Shown one piece after another: positions 37,467-49,699 of a DNA stretch of 64,000 bases. Both the position numbers and the translations under genes were made by a program. The notes under the pieces were generated by a model. The model did not search any database and was not told the origin of the DNA. It saw nothing but the letters and a program-made list of their open reading frames with translations. Origin of the DNA: Cymbidium sinense. Lineage: Eukaryota; Streptophyta; Magnoliopsida; Asparagales; Orchidaceae. The DNA lies in NCBI GenBank assembly GCA_021442155.1, contig CM038216.1, forward strand, positions 160,813,983 through 160,877,982. The letters run 5' to 3'. The stretch's first letter is position 1. Every line of letters begins with the position of its first letter.

Positions 37467-38885
37467 AGCATCTAAATGAGGAGTTGGTGCAAAAGTTTTT
37501 CTCAATATCAATGTCTTCTATTTAATTATAATTTTTAGCCACAAGCTTTGCTTTATTCCTAACAATATTCCCAAGTCATTTAAATTATTTTTGAATACCC
37601 ACCTTATTCTATTCACACTTTGAGATGAGGATCAAAGAACTAATTTTCAAATATCATTTCTATTAAATTGTTTCAATTCTTCCTGCCTTAACCTAGATTA
37701 CATCGGATAGCTTCTTCAACATGTATGGGTTCATAATTTTATTAAATTTATTCAATAATATTCTCCTATCAAAATTCTATATGCTTTTCCTATAGATGAG
37801 TAACTTAGAATAATTGCTACTTTAGACTTATAATCAAACTTCCTCGAATTATTATTATCATTATTCAACACAAAGATTTTACATCCAAAATTGTGCAAAC
37901 ATTAAAGATTTGGTGTTTTACTTTTGAGAGGCTCATAAGAGATTTTATTTAGCTTAGATCTAATTTTTTCTTTATTCAGCATATAATAATCTATATGAAC
38001 TGGTTCAACCCATAAGTATTTAGAAAGTTTGTACTCACTAAGTGTGGATTTAGCTATTTCAATGAGCATTTTGTTCTTTTGTTCTATTGCTCTATTATGT
38101 TGTGGTGTCCTATGGGTTGAAAAGTTATGGTCTATCTCTATCTCTTACATACAAAAAATATCAAATTTATCATTTTCAAATTCTCCATGATAACTATGTA
38201 TAGTTTTAGAAGCATTTTTTCTTTGAATTTAAATAGTAAAGATCTTAAATTTAAGAAGATTCATTTCTATCTCAAAAAAAATCTAAATTTAGTAAAATCA
38301 TGATAATGACAAATTTGTATGACTTTCCCCTAACTATTGGTGATGATAGTTCTAAAAGTCCATGTGAAGAATTTCTAAATGTTACAAAGATAGTGCCTAA
38401 AGTCATTTGAAAAAAGTTTTTGTTTGCTCATTGTGTAAAATGCATCACATTAAAGATCATCAGTGTAATCTTGTTTAGCTATACCTTTAACAAAGTTAGC
38501 TCATGTAACCTTCCTAATTTTGTTCATGCTAACATGACAAATTCTCTTATGCCACAATAATGACTTTTTAAGTGTATATTTAAGACAAATAACCAAAAAA
38601 TAACATAAGTTAATATGATCAATCATGTAAACATTGTTAATGAAAGTTCTATTATCTCCAAGGGTGACCTTTCCTCTGCTCTTGAGTTTTAATGAATTGA
38701 ATTTGATTTTGGCTCTTATATATGTCTCAAGCATCTTCTATTTGAGTACCACATGCCTCTATTGATCCCTTAATAAAGGCATAATTGCAAAATAAATTTA
38801 GTCTAGTTTTATGGGAACCCAAACTTACTTGGGTTCCATGCTTCTAAAAGTTAGAGAGAGTTTGCATCTAAAAAATGAATGAAAT
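37467..38885 (-). pseudogene. copia-2: gag end, protease-region and integrase pseudogene
   Basis: Minus strand from 38,885. WVPKTRLNLFC lies in the protease area. The pre-integrase domain follows at about 38,700-38,500 (GKVTLGDNRTFINNVYMID, then LLWHKRICHVSMNKIRKV; normally LWH.RLGH.S). The integrase end has HGEFENDKFDIFC near 38,190 (the DDE glutamate zone is HGEFEN) and the QHNRAIEQKNKMLIEIAKS-like block near 38,080. It then runs through the RT start to DIDIEKNFCT / FAPTPHLDA at 37,470 (normally FEETFAPVARLEA). The RT then continues at 30,737 after the X insertion. Confidence 0.8.
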
Positions 38886-39299
38886 GAAAAAATAATGAAA
38901 ATTGGACATCCCGACTAGGGGTGCTACAACACTATTGCCACCTTAAAGAATTTATAAACTCCCTAACGGTTGCTTAAATTCCATTAAATGCACTTTCGTG
39001 ATAAGCTTAGTTTTAAAATAAAGAAAGTCATCGTCTCAGGTAATAAGCGGGGGGAATGGATGCATAGTATAAAATCGCCCCCATAAGATAGAAATTGTTT
39101 ATAAAAGGGGAGAAGCCTCCTTAAGTTCTTCCTCCCATTTTCACTCACTCTCTCCAATTTTATTGCCCATTCCTGCTCCAAATCATTGTACCCTCTACAA
39201 GCATGCATTCTACAACAGTAAGAGCAATCTCCCGTCTACTCCAGGTAATAGATTTCTAGAAATGTTTCTAATATGTGAATTTTTCTCTAAGAAGTAAAG

Positions 39300-40010
39300 T
39301 TAAAAGGGTTCCATCGATCTTGGGTCCAAGTGAGAAAATAAGCATGTCTTTGTTGATCTTGGATCGAGTAGAAGAATGCCCCTAAGACAAACATGGAATC
39401 TTTAATGTTGAAAACCTCCTCCATTGAATGTGATTTCATTGTGAGAAGAACACCTTTCCTTCATCGATCTTGGATCTTGAATAAGATAAAAAAGTGTGTT
39501 TGCACTAAATATGTAAAAACCTAACACTACTAAAGCATTATGTCGTTAAAATTTTATAAAAAAGCCATTAAAAATCTCCAAGAATTCAATTCAAAATGAG
39601 ATTCCTGTCTCGTGGTGTTGCACTGCAGAGGTATAAAACATTGAGCCCTCAAGAATGAAACCTTGAATGCTCTGTTCTATAGCACTAAGGTGCTAGAAAC
39701 CTAGTACTATGGTGGCAAGCTCTTAAGTTTTGGTATCACTTTTACCACATCGTAGTGCTGTATTTCAACACTACAATGCCAAACTCCTAGTTTTCATATA
39801 TTTAAAATAGTGCCATGGCATTGTTCATAAAGCATCAAGGTGCTTTATCCTGAAATACTCTTTTCCACCATTGAACTTGGTTTCAGCATAAAATGAAACC
39901 CTCCATTGATCTTAGACTCAGAATAAGGTGGAAGAGTGCTAATCCACTAAAAAATCACAAAATCTAGCATTGCTAGGGTGTTTTGTTACCAAAATTTTAA
40001 ATTTTTAGGC
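39300..40010 (+). repeat. Degenerate 'GATCTTGG' leader repeats
   Basis: Blocks containing TGATCTTGGATC-like words followed by GAATAAGATGGAAGAGTG-like sequence occur near 39,315, 39,350, 39,460 and 39,905. The last two are followed by related ACC(T)AAAATTTTA stretches about 440 bp apart. Confidence 0.65.
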
Positions 40011-40084
40011 ACTGGTAATTCAACACTAGCAGTTGTGGGTCTAGTGCCTAAGTGTTAAACTCTCAAATTGTGTCTGAATTTGTT

Positions 40085-40445
40085 TAACAAGCATCGCAAA
40101 TTAAGTGCCACAACACGATCTTTTGGGTAGAATAATAAAATGGCTATCTAACAACCACAATGCAGCAAATTAAGTGCCACAACGTTGATCCTTTGAGTAG
40201 AACAACAAAATGGCTATTTAATGTGCCGCAGGCCATAAATTAAGCATCATTGCATTGATCCTTGAAGAATGACAAAATGGCTATCTGAGCCCTAGACACC
40301 AACACTAATCTTTTGGGTAGAATGATAAAAATAACTATCTAACGAGCACCACAACGCTGAAAATTAAATGCCATAAAATTTATCCCTAGGGTGGAAATAA
40401 AATAATGGTTATCTTAAGAGCACTACATCACTGCATATTGAGTGG
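40085..40445 (+). repeat. ~65-70-bp imperfect tandem repeat in leader
   Basis: About five units marked by AATTAAGTGCCACAAC, then TTGATCC, GGGTAGAATAA, AAAATGGCTATCTAA and GCACCACAACG-like words, near 40,101, 40,170, 40,240, 40,296 and 40,365. Diverged but in register. Confidence 0.75.
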
Positions 40446-40842
40446 AACAACATTGGCCTCTCACATTTTAAGCTTATTTCTTGTAGACTAGCAGCACTTA
40501 AGTGATGCATTCTCAATGTTGAGGCACTTCTACTACAATGTCATTATTTTTAAGTCCTAGAGCTTTTAAATCCCAAAATAGAAAGGTATATACATGAAAA
40601 TATATAAAACTATATATTGAAATAAAAATGAACCTTGACCGGTTAACCTATGCCTAATTGCATACAAAGCATCAAAATGTTATATCTTGCAAAATAGAAG
40701 AGAGGTTAGTGCCTACAAGCTACCATAGCAACATCATCCTAGGTCTCTATATGTAGGACCCAGTAGCTAAATTTTTCCTTCTAAAGCTTTGTTCTTTGAT
40801 TTTCTTGCACTCCTTCACATTTTTTAAATTCTAGGAAGCCAA

Positions 40843-41990
40843 AATGCCAGTGAAGTATGCTAACAAGAACAAGAAGAGAGAATCCATGAGTGACTCTGAT
40901 CACTTTATTAGCATGGAGGCAGGAGAGAGGTAGTAGTAGAGGTAGTAGCATGCTCTCATTCACAAACATCTCATTCTAAAGAGTTGATTCCATAATTTGG
41001 GTGCGAGAGTGGAAATCATTATCAATTAGCAAGGCTGAGAACATTTCACCTATGATAACAAAGCATGTGTTGTTCTTGTGGTACGGGAATTCTTCACTAA
41101 TGTGATAGAGTATTAGGACAACAAGGCCTACGTGAGAAAAAATGGATAAGATTTGTTAGTATTACAATTATTGCATATTACAAATTACAAAATTACACAT
41201 ACAATGAACATCGTTCAAATTATAATAGTCATCTAGATTTTAATGAAATTCTTAGTTTTCTGATTAATAGAAATGCTAATGTTTAATGAAAAAATATTAA
41301 GAAAAAGATTATTAATATTTTTTCCATTAGATGCCGATCACCAAGGCTAATGCTTGGCATTACTTCATTTCTACTAAGTTGATTTCCACTGCTAATATCA
41401 TTGAGGTAAACTAGGGATTAGGACATTTTGAATTATGCAATTCAAAAAGATTTTTCTATAGATATAGAAAAAATATTTTATAATTTAATTTGTAATATGA
41501 TTAGGGATAGTACTATAGAAATTTTGGTCACCTCTCTCTTATTTATTATTTATGTCTTTTGGCTGGTGCAGTAGGAGAGCCAGATAAAGTGGTTCTTATA
41601 TAAAAGGCTCCCCTTACTAAAGGATAATCGAAGAATTGGGATCAAAAATTGAGGTAGGAGAAAGCTCACGCACTCCTCAATCTAGATCCCAGTCCTCTGA
41701 AACTTTAAAGCGAAACTCTAGAAAATGAAGGAACCTTTATTTTAAGAAAAAGGGTTAATGAAAGCAGTCAGTGACAACAAGAATTAGAACAAAAATTTGA
41801 TCATCATATGGGTCAGCAGCAACAACAGTTTTACTATATGGCTGAGTTCAACTCAGCGCTTGTTCACATGTTTGAAAATTTCAACTTTAATGTTGGCCCA
41901 AAGCAAATTTCTTTTCTTGTAATGCCACAACTCTATGTTAGCCACCATCTAGAGTATGAAAAAGAAGAAAAGGAGGAGGATAATTATTAA
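40843..41990 (+). pseudogene. 'Putative plant transposon protein' domain gene, broken
   Basis: Starts MPVKYANKNKKRESMSDSD, then SDHFISMEAGER, the N-terminal pattern of the plant transposon-protein family often found with gypsy/Athila-like elements (I believe Pfam PF20167). Pieces follow in changing frames: CVVLVVREFFTN near 41,080, MPITKANAWHYFISTKLI near 41,331, RAILNYAIQKDFSIDI near 41,420, and EPDKVVLI near 41,578. A Gln- then Glu/Lys-rich tail ends at 41,990 (EKEEKEEDNY). Role unknown; the family has no established enzymatic activity. At least two early stops and frameshifts. A poly(A) signal lies about 100 bp beyond. Confidence 0.65.
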
Positions 41991-42088
41991 GATAGTTTTA
42001 TATTTTAGTGTACTTTTGTGTATTTTTATTTATGTTATTGTTGTCTAAACTTTATGTATTTATGTATTTATATATTTATATCCGTTTC

Positions 42089-42094
42089 AATAAA
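42089..42094 (+). terminator. Poly(A) signal AATAAA
   Basis: AATAAA in a T-rich 3' flank, 99 bp after the ORF stop. Plausible 3' end of the transcription unit starting near 39,130. Confidence 0.4.
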
Positions 42095-42099
42095 ATCAA

Positions 42100-43395
42100 T
42101 GTTAAATGTTTGTTTCTTAGATGTGTTTGTTTAAATGTGATGTTCGTATAAATGTTAGTTAGTAACCCCATAACTTTAATTATTATACCTCTTGAAATTG
42201 ATATACTTTAAATTTAAAAATTGAAGTTAGTGTAAAATATATTAGAAATAATTGGATGCTAAAATTAATTAAACAAATTTTTAACTCAAAAATAGGAAAT
42301 TACATTTAAGATATTATTTAATTGTTGAATTGCTTCCGAACTAATAATAAGCAAAACTCTTAAAAATATTAGTAATTTTGGTTAAGTTAAAAGTTTCCTT
42401 AATCATGGAAATCACATTTAGGAGAATCTTAAAGAATTTAATGAATTGATATTAAAATAAATAGAAATACATATAAAACGAAATAATATAATTTAAACTA
42501 TTGTTAATTGAAACTATAAAAAAATTGTTAAGTGAATAAGATCATATTGAATTGAGATAAGATTGTAGTATATTTATCATGGGTTAGCTAATATAGTGTA
42601 CTTTTATATAAATAAATAACTATGGAATTTATACCAAATTTTATCATAATTTAGAGAAAAAAATAATAAATAATAAATCAATTAATTAAAAGGTGTCACT
42701 TGAGGCTGAGGCTGAGTATCATGATTAAACTTTAAAATTATTGTAATTTAAACTAATTCAATGAAATTATGGAAAAACAGTAATCATAATTTCAATTGAG
42801 AAAATAAAAATCATGTTTATTTCTTTTATATGGACAACTATTTATTAAAATTCAACTCTATAATGTGGTAATATGGTGGGTCCCACTGATGCATGATGGG
42901 ACTACTTTATCATTTGCTTTGATTCATCATAATGATAATATTAATTGGGCATAATTCCTAGCCAATTTAAATCATTTAAATTAATTGACTTTTGATTCCT
43001 CTCTAAGCGATTTCTTGGATAATGCCAGATGGTATGAAGGTGGTCCACCTTTTGATGTGTATGGTAGGGTAAGAATCAAATGTTGGTCTTGGCCTTATAT
43101 ATATCCCTAACTCATTTTTAGAATTACATTTATTTCACCCATAAACATAGGCTAATCAATAAGTAATGTTAAGATAAGGAATAGTAGTGGTAAAATGATA
43201 TGGCATCTCATCACCACCACCACAAGATGTACTTCTAATCATAGTATGCATAGAGTGATAAATCTAGATATGGTATGCTATTAAAAAATGTATCATTTAC
43301 ATAGTAGAAATAATTTTATTAACTTTTAGTAACTTCTAAATCAAGAAATAACCTTGGAGAAGGATAACCATTTACTAATGGCCAAGTAATGGCCT
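42100..43395. other. AT-rich stretch without recognisable gene
   Basis: No supported ORF or repeat family. A run of CAC triplets near 43,205 is the only local feature. Confidence 0.55.
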
Positions 43396-43399
43396 GTTT

Positions 43400-44130
43400 T
43401 TATTGAAGCACTTGAGATTAATGGTGTTTCCAACCTAAGCAAACTTTGATTCTTTTTTTTGGATCACAATCTCTTTACTACCACAGTGGATCATTGGCCA
43501 GTTCAGATAAATACTTTCCATTTATGGGTAGGGGAGATGTCAATAACTCTGCAAGATGTAGGAATGACACTTGGGATACAATTAAATGGAGATGATCTTG
43601 TTGGACACAATGTTGTACACATCAGTTTATGATGGTCAACATGGCTAGATTAGTGTGATGAATATTTATGATCATTTGATCCTAATAGTGTAACTAAGTT
43701 TATTATGGGCCAAGCATGCGCATAGGCATGCATACCATATTGTTGGCTATGTTGAACATTAGCAAATAATTCTTACAAGAATGTGATTTACATTGAATCA
43801 ACTTGACCAGTTCGTTCATATATTTTAATTATTATTGGTTGCTTTCTAAAGCTAAATACCTCTAAATCTAAAAAAAAATTATAATATTTACCCTTCTTAG
43901 AAGAATTGCAATTATTTTTAACATATTCTTTAGGTGGTGTAGTACTTGCACATCTATATAAGAAACTAAAGGAGCCGATAAACCATTAAGAGTGAATACA
44001 ATAAGATGTTTGCATTTAAAGCAAGATTAAGCATGTGAATAGTTGCATGTTAGTTGACCTACCTTACATGGATCATACCCCAAAAACATTTCAAGAAAGC
44101 CACTTGGTTATAAGTATGTTTATATTAATA
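43400..44130 (+). pseudogene. Plant mobile domain (aminotransferase-like PMD) gene fragment
   Basis: Plus strand. TTTVDHWPVQINTFHL followed by WVGEMSITLQDVGMTLGIQL is the core PMD signature (normally FHLPVGEMT.TLQDV..LLGL). It continues VGHNVVHISL. From about 43,795, STWPVRSYILIIIGCFL and NTSKSK correspond to the second PMD block (ARAYIL.LIG.FLFPD.SGNKV), ending near IYIRN (HLYREL). PMD proteins occur as host MAIN/MAIL-type silencing factors and in Mutator-like and gypsy-like elements. Stops and frameshifts show this is dead. No transposase or TIR was found beside it, so its carrier is unknown. It is a different copy from the PMD at 53.5-55.8 kb and lies on the other strand. Confidence 0.75.
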
Positions 44131-44369
44131 TCTCTATTACTTACTTTATTGTATATAACTTAAAAATATCTTATTTCTAAGTGAAATGAAGAGATGGTAC
44201 AAAATGTTTCAATAAATAATGTTAAGTTTTATCATAATGAATTAGTTGGTCTATGTCAAAGTCAAGGAACAAAATTGAATCTTATTTTATTTTGTTGTGA
44301 CAGTTATTACTTCATAATCTTATGTATATATATAATTTATACAATTAATATAATATAATTTATACCATT

Positions 44370-44461
<92 letters not shown>

Positions 44462-47289
44462 TGGAATCTTATATTGGCCATATTTGTAGAGCATGAATAC
44501 TAATGATATCAGAAATTACTCATTATCTAAGCTATTTTAAATCATGGCCTCACTCTATTTGCTATAAGACAAGCATGAGCCTCTTGCAACTTCTTATCCA
44601 AAGGTGTTAATTAAAAAAATTTTTGTAAGAATATTTAATTGAAAGTTATAATTAATAATTTAAATTACAAAATGATTATATTTGCATCAAGAAAGTATTG
44701 AATGAATGGAGAACTTTTTTGACCATTTTATGATAGTGAAGGAAGAGATGCAAGTATAATAATGCTTGACATCGATGTATTTGGTGTAGAACAATGGTGC
44801 TCTCTAAATAGTTAGAGGATATTGAAGAAGGTATAAAGGTGGGCATACCACTTCTCAAGCTCCATTATGTAGATCCATCATGAGTAAATAGTCTTCATCA
44901 AGCCATGATTGTTGGACATCTTCTGCCAAAGAATAGGATCAACATGAAAGGGTCCCATTTACTCTACAACAAAGCATTTTATTTTACTATAATTACACCA
45001 CAAAATTTATACAAGTGCAACAACCAACATCAAGTGTACCAAATATAGTCTCATTTTTTTTCAATGCGTGATGATACACTTTTATCTCATCACCTAACTA
45101 TAGAACAAAAAAAGAGAGGAATAAGCTAATAGAGTAAAATAAGATAATATTCATGGGCTACATGAATGAGGAAGAAATTGTTGCTGCGCCACATCAAATC
45201 AAAGAAGACATCATTAGTAACTATCTTTAATATGTACTTTGCATTAAAATGACGTTCTAAGCAGTTCTCAAATTATGTATAATTATCTTTCAATTATCTA
45301 AATCCTACTTAGGTGAAATGATTATACTACCTTCTAATATAATTTTCATAATGACAATTAAATTGACTACAAAAATTAATTGTTTAATTTCTACACACAA
45401 CTCTTTAACTAATTACAAAACTAATTATAAAAATAATTACAAAATATTTTGTAAGATATGCAGATTAAAAAATATATAAGTCTACTACAAAATAAGAAAA
45501 AATTATTCAAGATTTAGAAATGAAATTTATAGATATAAAAATACTCTTAAATAAATTTTTTATAATTTTATGAAATTATTTCATTGAATTTAATAAACCG
45601 AAGTTGATTTGACCACTTTATATGGCTCAATCAAATAATAAGGGTCAATGTGTCCAATTTAATCATTATTGGATATGATCCACTTCCAAATTGAAATTGA
45701 CTAATTAAATGATCAAATATCCTCTTGAAATTTGCCAAGGAACTAGAAGAGAGTGTCCTATAAACTTTCATAGTTATAATAATCCAGATTGACTAAGTTT
45801 TGTTGGCTAAAAATAAAAGGATTTACTAATGACACTTAATGGGTCAAATTGATCCATTATAAGAAAATTCTTCTAAATTCCTTAAGAATTTAATCTAAGA
45901 TTAAAAATGATGAACTCCCTCTATTACATTTCTACTTAAATGGAGACTCAACCCATTTCTCATTAAATTCTTTCGGACCAAGCTTCATTTATCCATGGGG
46001 TAAACATATGTGGAAGCCTTCTCTAATAAAACCTAGCTAATAAACAATAATGTACCATAGTACATCCTTACATTAAACTTCCTAACACCTCTATTGCATC
46101 CTTCAAGCTGAAGCGCACCTTTGATCAATTATAAAATGAGCTCAACTATGGGTTGAGCTCAGGTTTACCAATGTCAAAAATATGCCTTCCATTACCCCAA
46201 TTAGGATTTTAGTTAGTATCCTCTCAATCCCACAACTCATAATGAAACCTTCCCCCACTTTCTCGACCACCCAATCAATCTGAAGACCAAGCCTTATTAT
46301 TGAGCTTGCCTAATCTTGGTTGAGCCAACTATCCAAAGTGAGGTAACTCAAACAAGCTTGTAGGCAAGCTCATCCAAGCTAGATGGCACTTTCCAAATGG
46401 ACACCCAACCAAATTGAACCCCCAAAGATGAGAATTTTATTCTCTAATATTGTCTTGTTCTTGGGTGCGGTGACCCAAGCCCCTTAAGCCATGCCATGGC
46501 TCGGTGAATCATGGGATTGCTTCCTATCCTACTCCTCTTGCTTCTTAGCAAGAAAATTAACTTAAGAGGCTATAGATGAGAAGAATTTGGCTTAGGACAA
46601 GCTTACTGAGCCTAGCCTATGAGTCTTAAGTTACAACCCATCTCCATGGGGAAGTTGATCACGAGACCATTGGATTTGATCTATTTAAAACCAACTATCC
46701 CAATTTATTCAAGTTTAAACTTTAGGTTTTCATTTTCAATTTTTCTTTGGATTATCCACTATATATCATGACTTGAAATTTTCAAGATAAACACCTTTTG
46801 AATCATAGAATATAACAAAAGTATCAAACATAGATAATTAATTTAATTATTATTTTAAAAATTCAATTTTCTTCTATTTTAATTGTTTAAAGCACATAGA
46901 GACCTTCAAAAATCTTGAAATGTTTACAAAAGTTGCCAATTAACAATACAAACATCCCAAAAAAAATTCATTTTAATTAGAATTAAATAAAGAAGTTATC
47001 AAGTTTTGAATTTAAAATTTCACCATTCGAAAATATTAAAAACTTAAATATTTATTAAAACATTTTGAAAAATTAGAATTTTAGAACATCAAATTAAGCC
47101 GATGAAAGAAAAATTTCTTACCATTTGAAAGTTTTTTAAAAAATTATGTAATTTTTATTTTGTCAAAATAAAGTTCAAAATAACAAAATAATAAATAATT
47201 TTAAGAATTCTAAAATTATAAAGAATGTTTAAAATATCCAAAATTTATTAATAAGTTTTCATAATTTTATGGCCCATTATGAATTATTT
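44131..47289. other. Unassigned repeat-like DNA
   Basis: AT-rich, with a long (TA)n run. 45,600-46,740 is less AT-rich and contains TTGACC/GGTCAA words and a near-perfect palindrome around GAGCTCAACTATGGGTTGAG (46,139). It may be an LTR or leader of the gypsy fragment downstream, but I could not find a repeated partner. 44,860-45,230 might hold a PMD C-terminus; not supportable. Confidence 0.4.
44370..44454 (+). repeat. (TA)n microsatellite
   Basis: About 85 bp of AT/TA dinucleotides with one ACAT interruption near 44,388. Confidence 0.97.
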
Positions 47290-49575
47290 ATGAATTTTTT
47301 TTGTACTGCTAGAGGCAAACAATATAATAAAGAACAATTTTGCTTCATCTTATCTCTTTATGATGAAAATCTCTCTTATGATCTCGATCCTAATAATAAC
47401 TCTCCAAATCACAATAATTAAAATTATTTCAATCAAATCTTTTCTTATGATGACTTTAACTCTGATCATGGCATCCCTATCCTAAATTTTTAGGGAGCCT
47501 CTATCGAAATAGAGTTGGAGTCTTTTGACTTTGAAGATCCATTAGGAGAAGCTTTGAGTTCCCTCAATGAGCAGGTAGACACCACAATGATTCCCCTTGT
47601 ATGAGAGATCATAGAAGTTAGCGTCTTTGTGGCAGAGTTCTACCTCCTAGGATGGCACCTCAAGATAAGGTAAAATAAGCTATTAGTTTTAGTGAATAAA
47701 TAAACCTTCCATATGATGGTACAGTATATGAATGCTTGTGAGTAATCAGTCCAAGGTTGAAAATAACATTCTAACCCATCTTAGAAAGTTTCCAGTTAGA
47801 CTTAGCATATATGATGGTCTTATCTAGTACAAAGAAATGAGGGAGTCTTTGATCAAGGCTATTCTAGATCTTGAGATATGCTTAGCTCAGCTTACCACTA
47901 CTTTTACAGTTGAAGAAGAGGCTTGCTACTTTAAATAGGTCTCAGGAGTTACTTTTTTAGATGAAGATTTACTTCTATGAGCTATCAATAAAAACCACCC
48001 ACTTTATATTTTAGTAAACATAGATAAAATTAGATTGTTTAGAGTATTTATTGACTTAGGTGCATCAGTCAACATCATGAGCCTAAGAACCCTTGCCTAC
48101 TTGAGGATCGATTTCACCAAGCTTACTTATGATAAGATGGTGTTAAAAAGATTCAATGAACATAATGAGAGAGCCTTAAGTCTCACACTATGATTATAGA
48201 TTGGTAATTTGAAGATTGAAGGAAAATTTCACATTATAGATTCAAATACATCTTACAATGCTTTGCTGGGAAGACCCTAGATATATGGAACAACATTATG
48301 CCATCCTCACTCCATTAGTGCACCAAGTTCATGCACAATGGCTTAGTGTACTGAATTGATGGTGATTTGATGTCTTTCGCAGTGCATAAGGTTGTTATAT
48401 ATGAAGATGTGTCTTACTACTTCCCCAAGAGGCAAAATGTATACTCTCATGATGTAAAAAATAATATTAATTAAAAAAAAGAAAAAAAGAAAATAATATC
48501 AAAATGAAAAGGAAGAAAACTTGGGGAAGGAAGCAGAGTTTGATGTCACCTTCTATCCACATCTTACCTCTCTTTTCCAATGAGTAGGTAAGATGTCTTG
48601 ACCTCCCATAGGAATAAGATGAGGCAAGCTCAAAGGAGACATGAGAAGAGAATGACAAGTATACATACCCCTAGTTCAAGATCCTCCACGACCAACTTGA
48701 GGCTCTCCCATTATCTACATAGACTTAGAATCTAATTTAGAGGATGGGTCCTATGTAGTTAGTGCATAGGTTGCCTCCCCACAGTTACAAACTTAGTTAA
48801 AGGTAATAATAGAGCCAAACAATGATGTTGAAAGGTTACTCAAGCAGAGTGATGATGTATATGAATTATCATTATATGAGAGGATCAACTAGTATGTGAG
48901 CACTTTAACTCTAAGTCAACCTTACCAGTAAGTGAGCACTCTAACTTTAACCTCACTCTCTTTAGAGACTGTTGAGGGTTGGGTTTGGTAGTTAAAGCTA
49001 CACCAAAATTGGATAAAAAATCCAAGCCTAAAAAATTTTACAAAAAAGCATCATCTTCAGGTTCAGAGTTGATGTAGAACTTGATGATGAATATTGCAAA
49101 GAATAATAAAATTACCTTTTGACTAGTACTCTCCTTATGTTTAAAATTTAGCAAAATAGAGATCAATACCACATGCATGGTCCAAGCATAAGTTAGAATT
49201 TGAGAAAATATGGAGAAACAAATGCAAGAAGGCACAATTAAAACTAAGGGTAGGATTTGATACAGGTGGCTCTATAAATGATAATGAATATCGTTTGGTC
49301 ATCACCAACAATCTAGAGTTTGATTGGTTCTTTTTAAATAATTTCAATTCAAATGAAGAGGTTTATCTAGAAACATCAAGTGATCCAGATGACCTTTAAT
49401 GTAGGGATGCACCTCCAAAACTAGAGAAAGAAAGAATGTCAATCATTGATGAGCTAAAAGAAATGAATTTGGGTACTGAAGATAATTCACGGCCAACATT
49501 CGCTAGTTTTTTGTTGAGTGAATTTGAAACTAATGATTTAGTTATGCTACTTTCACAGTTTAAAGATTATTTTGC
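47290..49575 (+). pseudogene. Ty3/gypsy gag end, protease and RT start, decayed
   Basis: Plus strand. Acidic segment with ELESFDFEDPLGEAL near 47,510. The retropepsin-like domain at about 47,985-48,330 has NHPLYILVNIDK, VFIDLGASVNIMSL (DTGAS active site changed to DLGAS), YDKMVLKRFNEHNE and KFHIIDSNTSYNALLGRP, the latter typical of plant gypsy polyproteins. A frameshift near 48,300 leads to CTKFMHNGLVY, MSFAVHKVVIYEDVS and YYFPKRQNVY. After about 900 bp of weak coding, VITNNLEFDWFF near 49,300 and MNLGTEDNSRPTFASFLLSE (49,465) with LSQFKDYFA mark the linker just before RT. The RT itself is missing; the sequence stops matching at about 49,575. Many stops. Confidence 0.8.
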
Positions 49576-49699
49576 TGGTGGGGTGGGGTGACCAAGGGGA
49601 TTATGGGTGGAAATAAGGATTATGAGAGAACATATTTATTATATGGTTGAAGGAGCTTAGGCTAACATGTTTAGTGCTCGATTGGTATAGGATTTGAGG

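Larger units (their letters stand above)
38890..40842 (+). promoter_or_regulatory. TATA-containing promoter and long repetitive leader
   Basis: A TATA box TATAAAAGGGG at 39,100-39,110 sits about 1.7 kb upstream of the ORF at 40,843. The leader between them is made of degenerate repeats (below). TATA, leader, ORF and poly(A) signal together look like one transcription unit, probably an LTR-element or transposon gene. The left border near 38,885 cuts copia-2. Confidence 0.45.
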
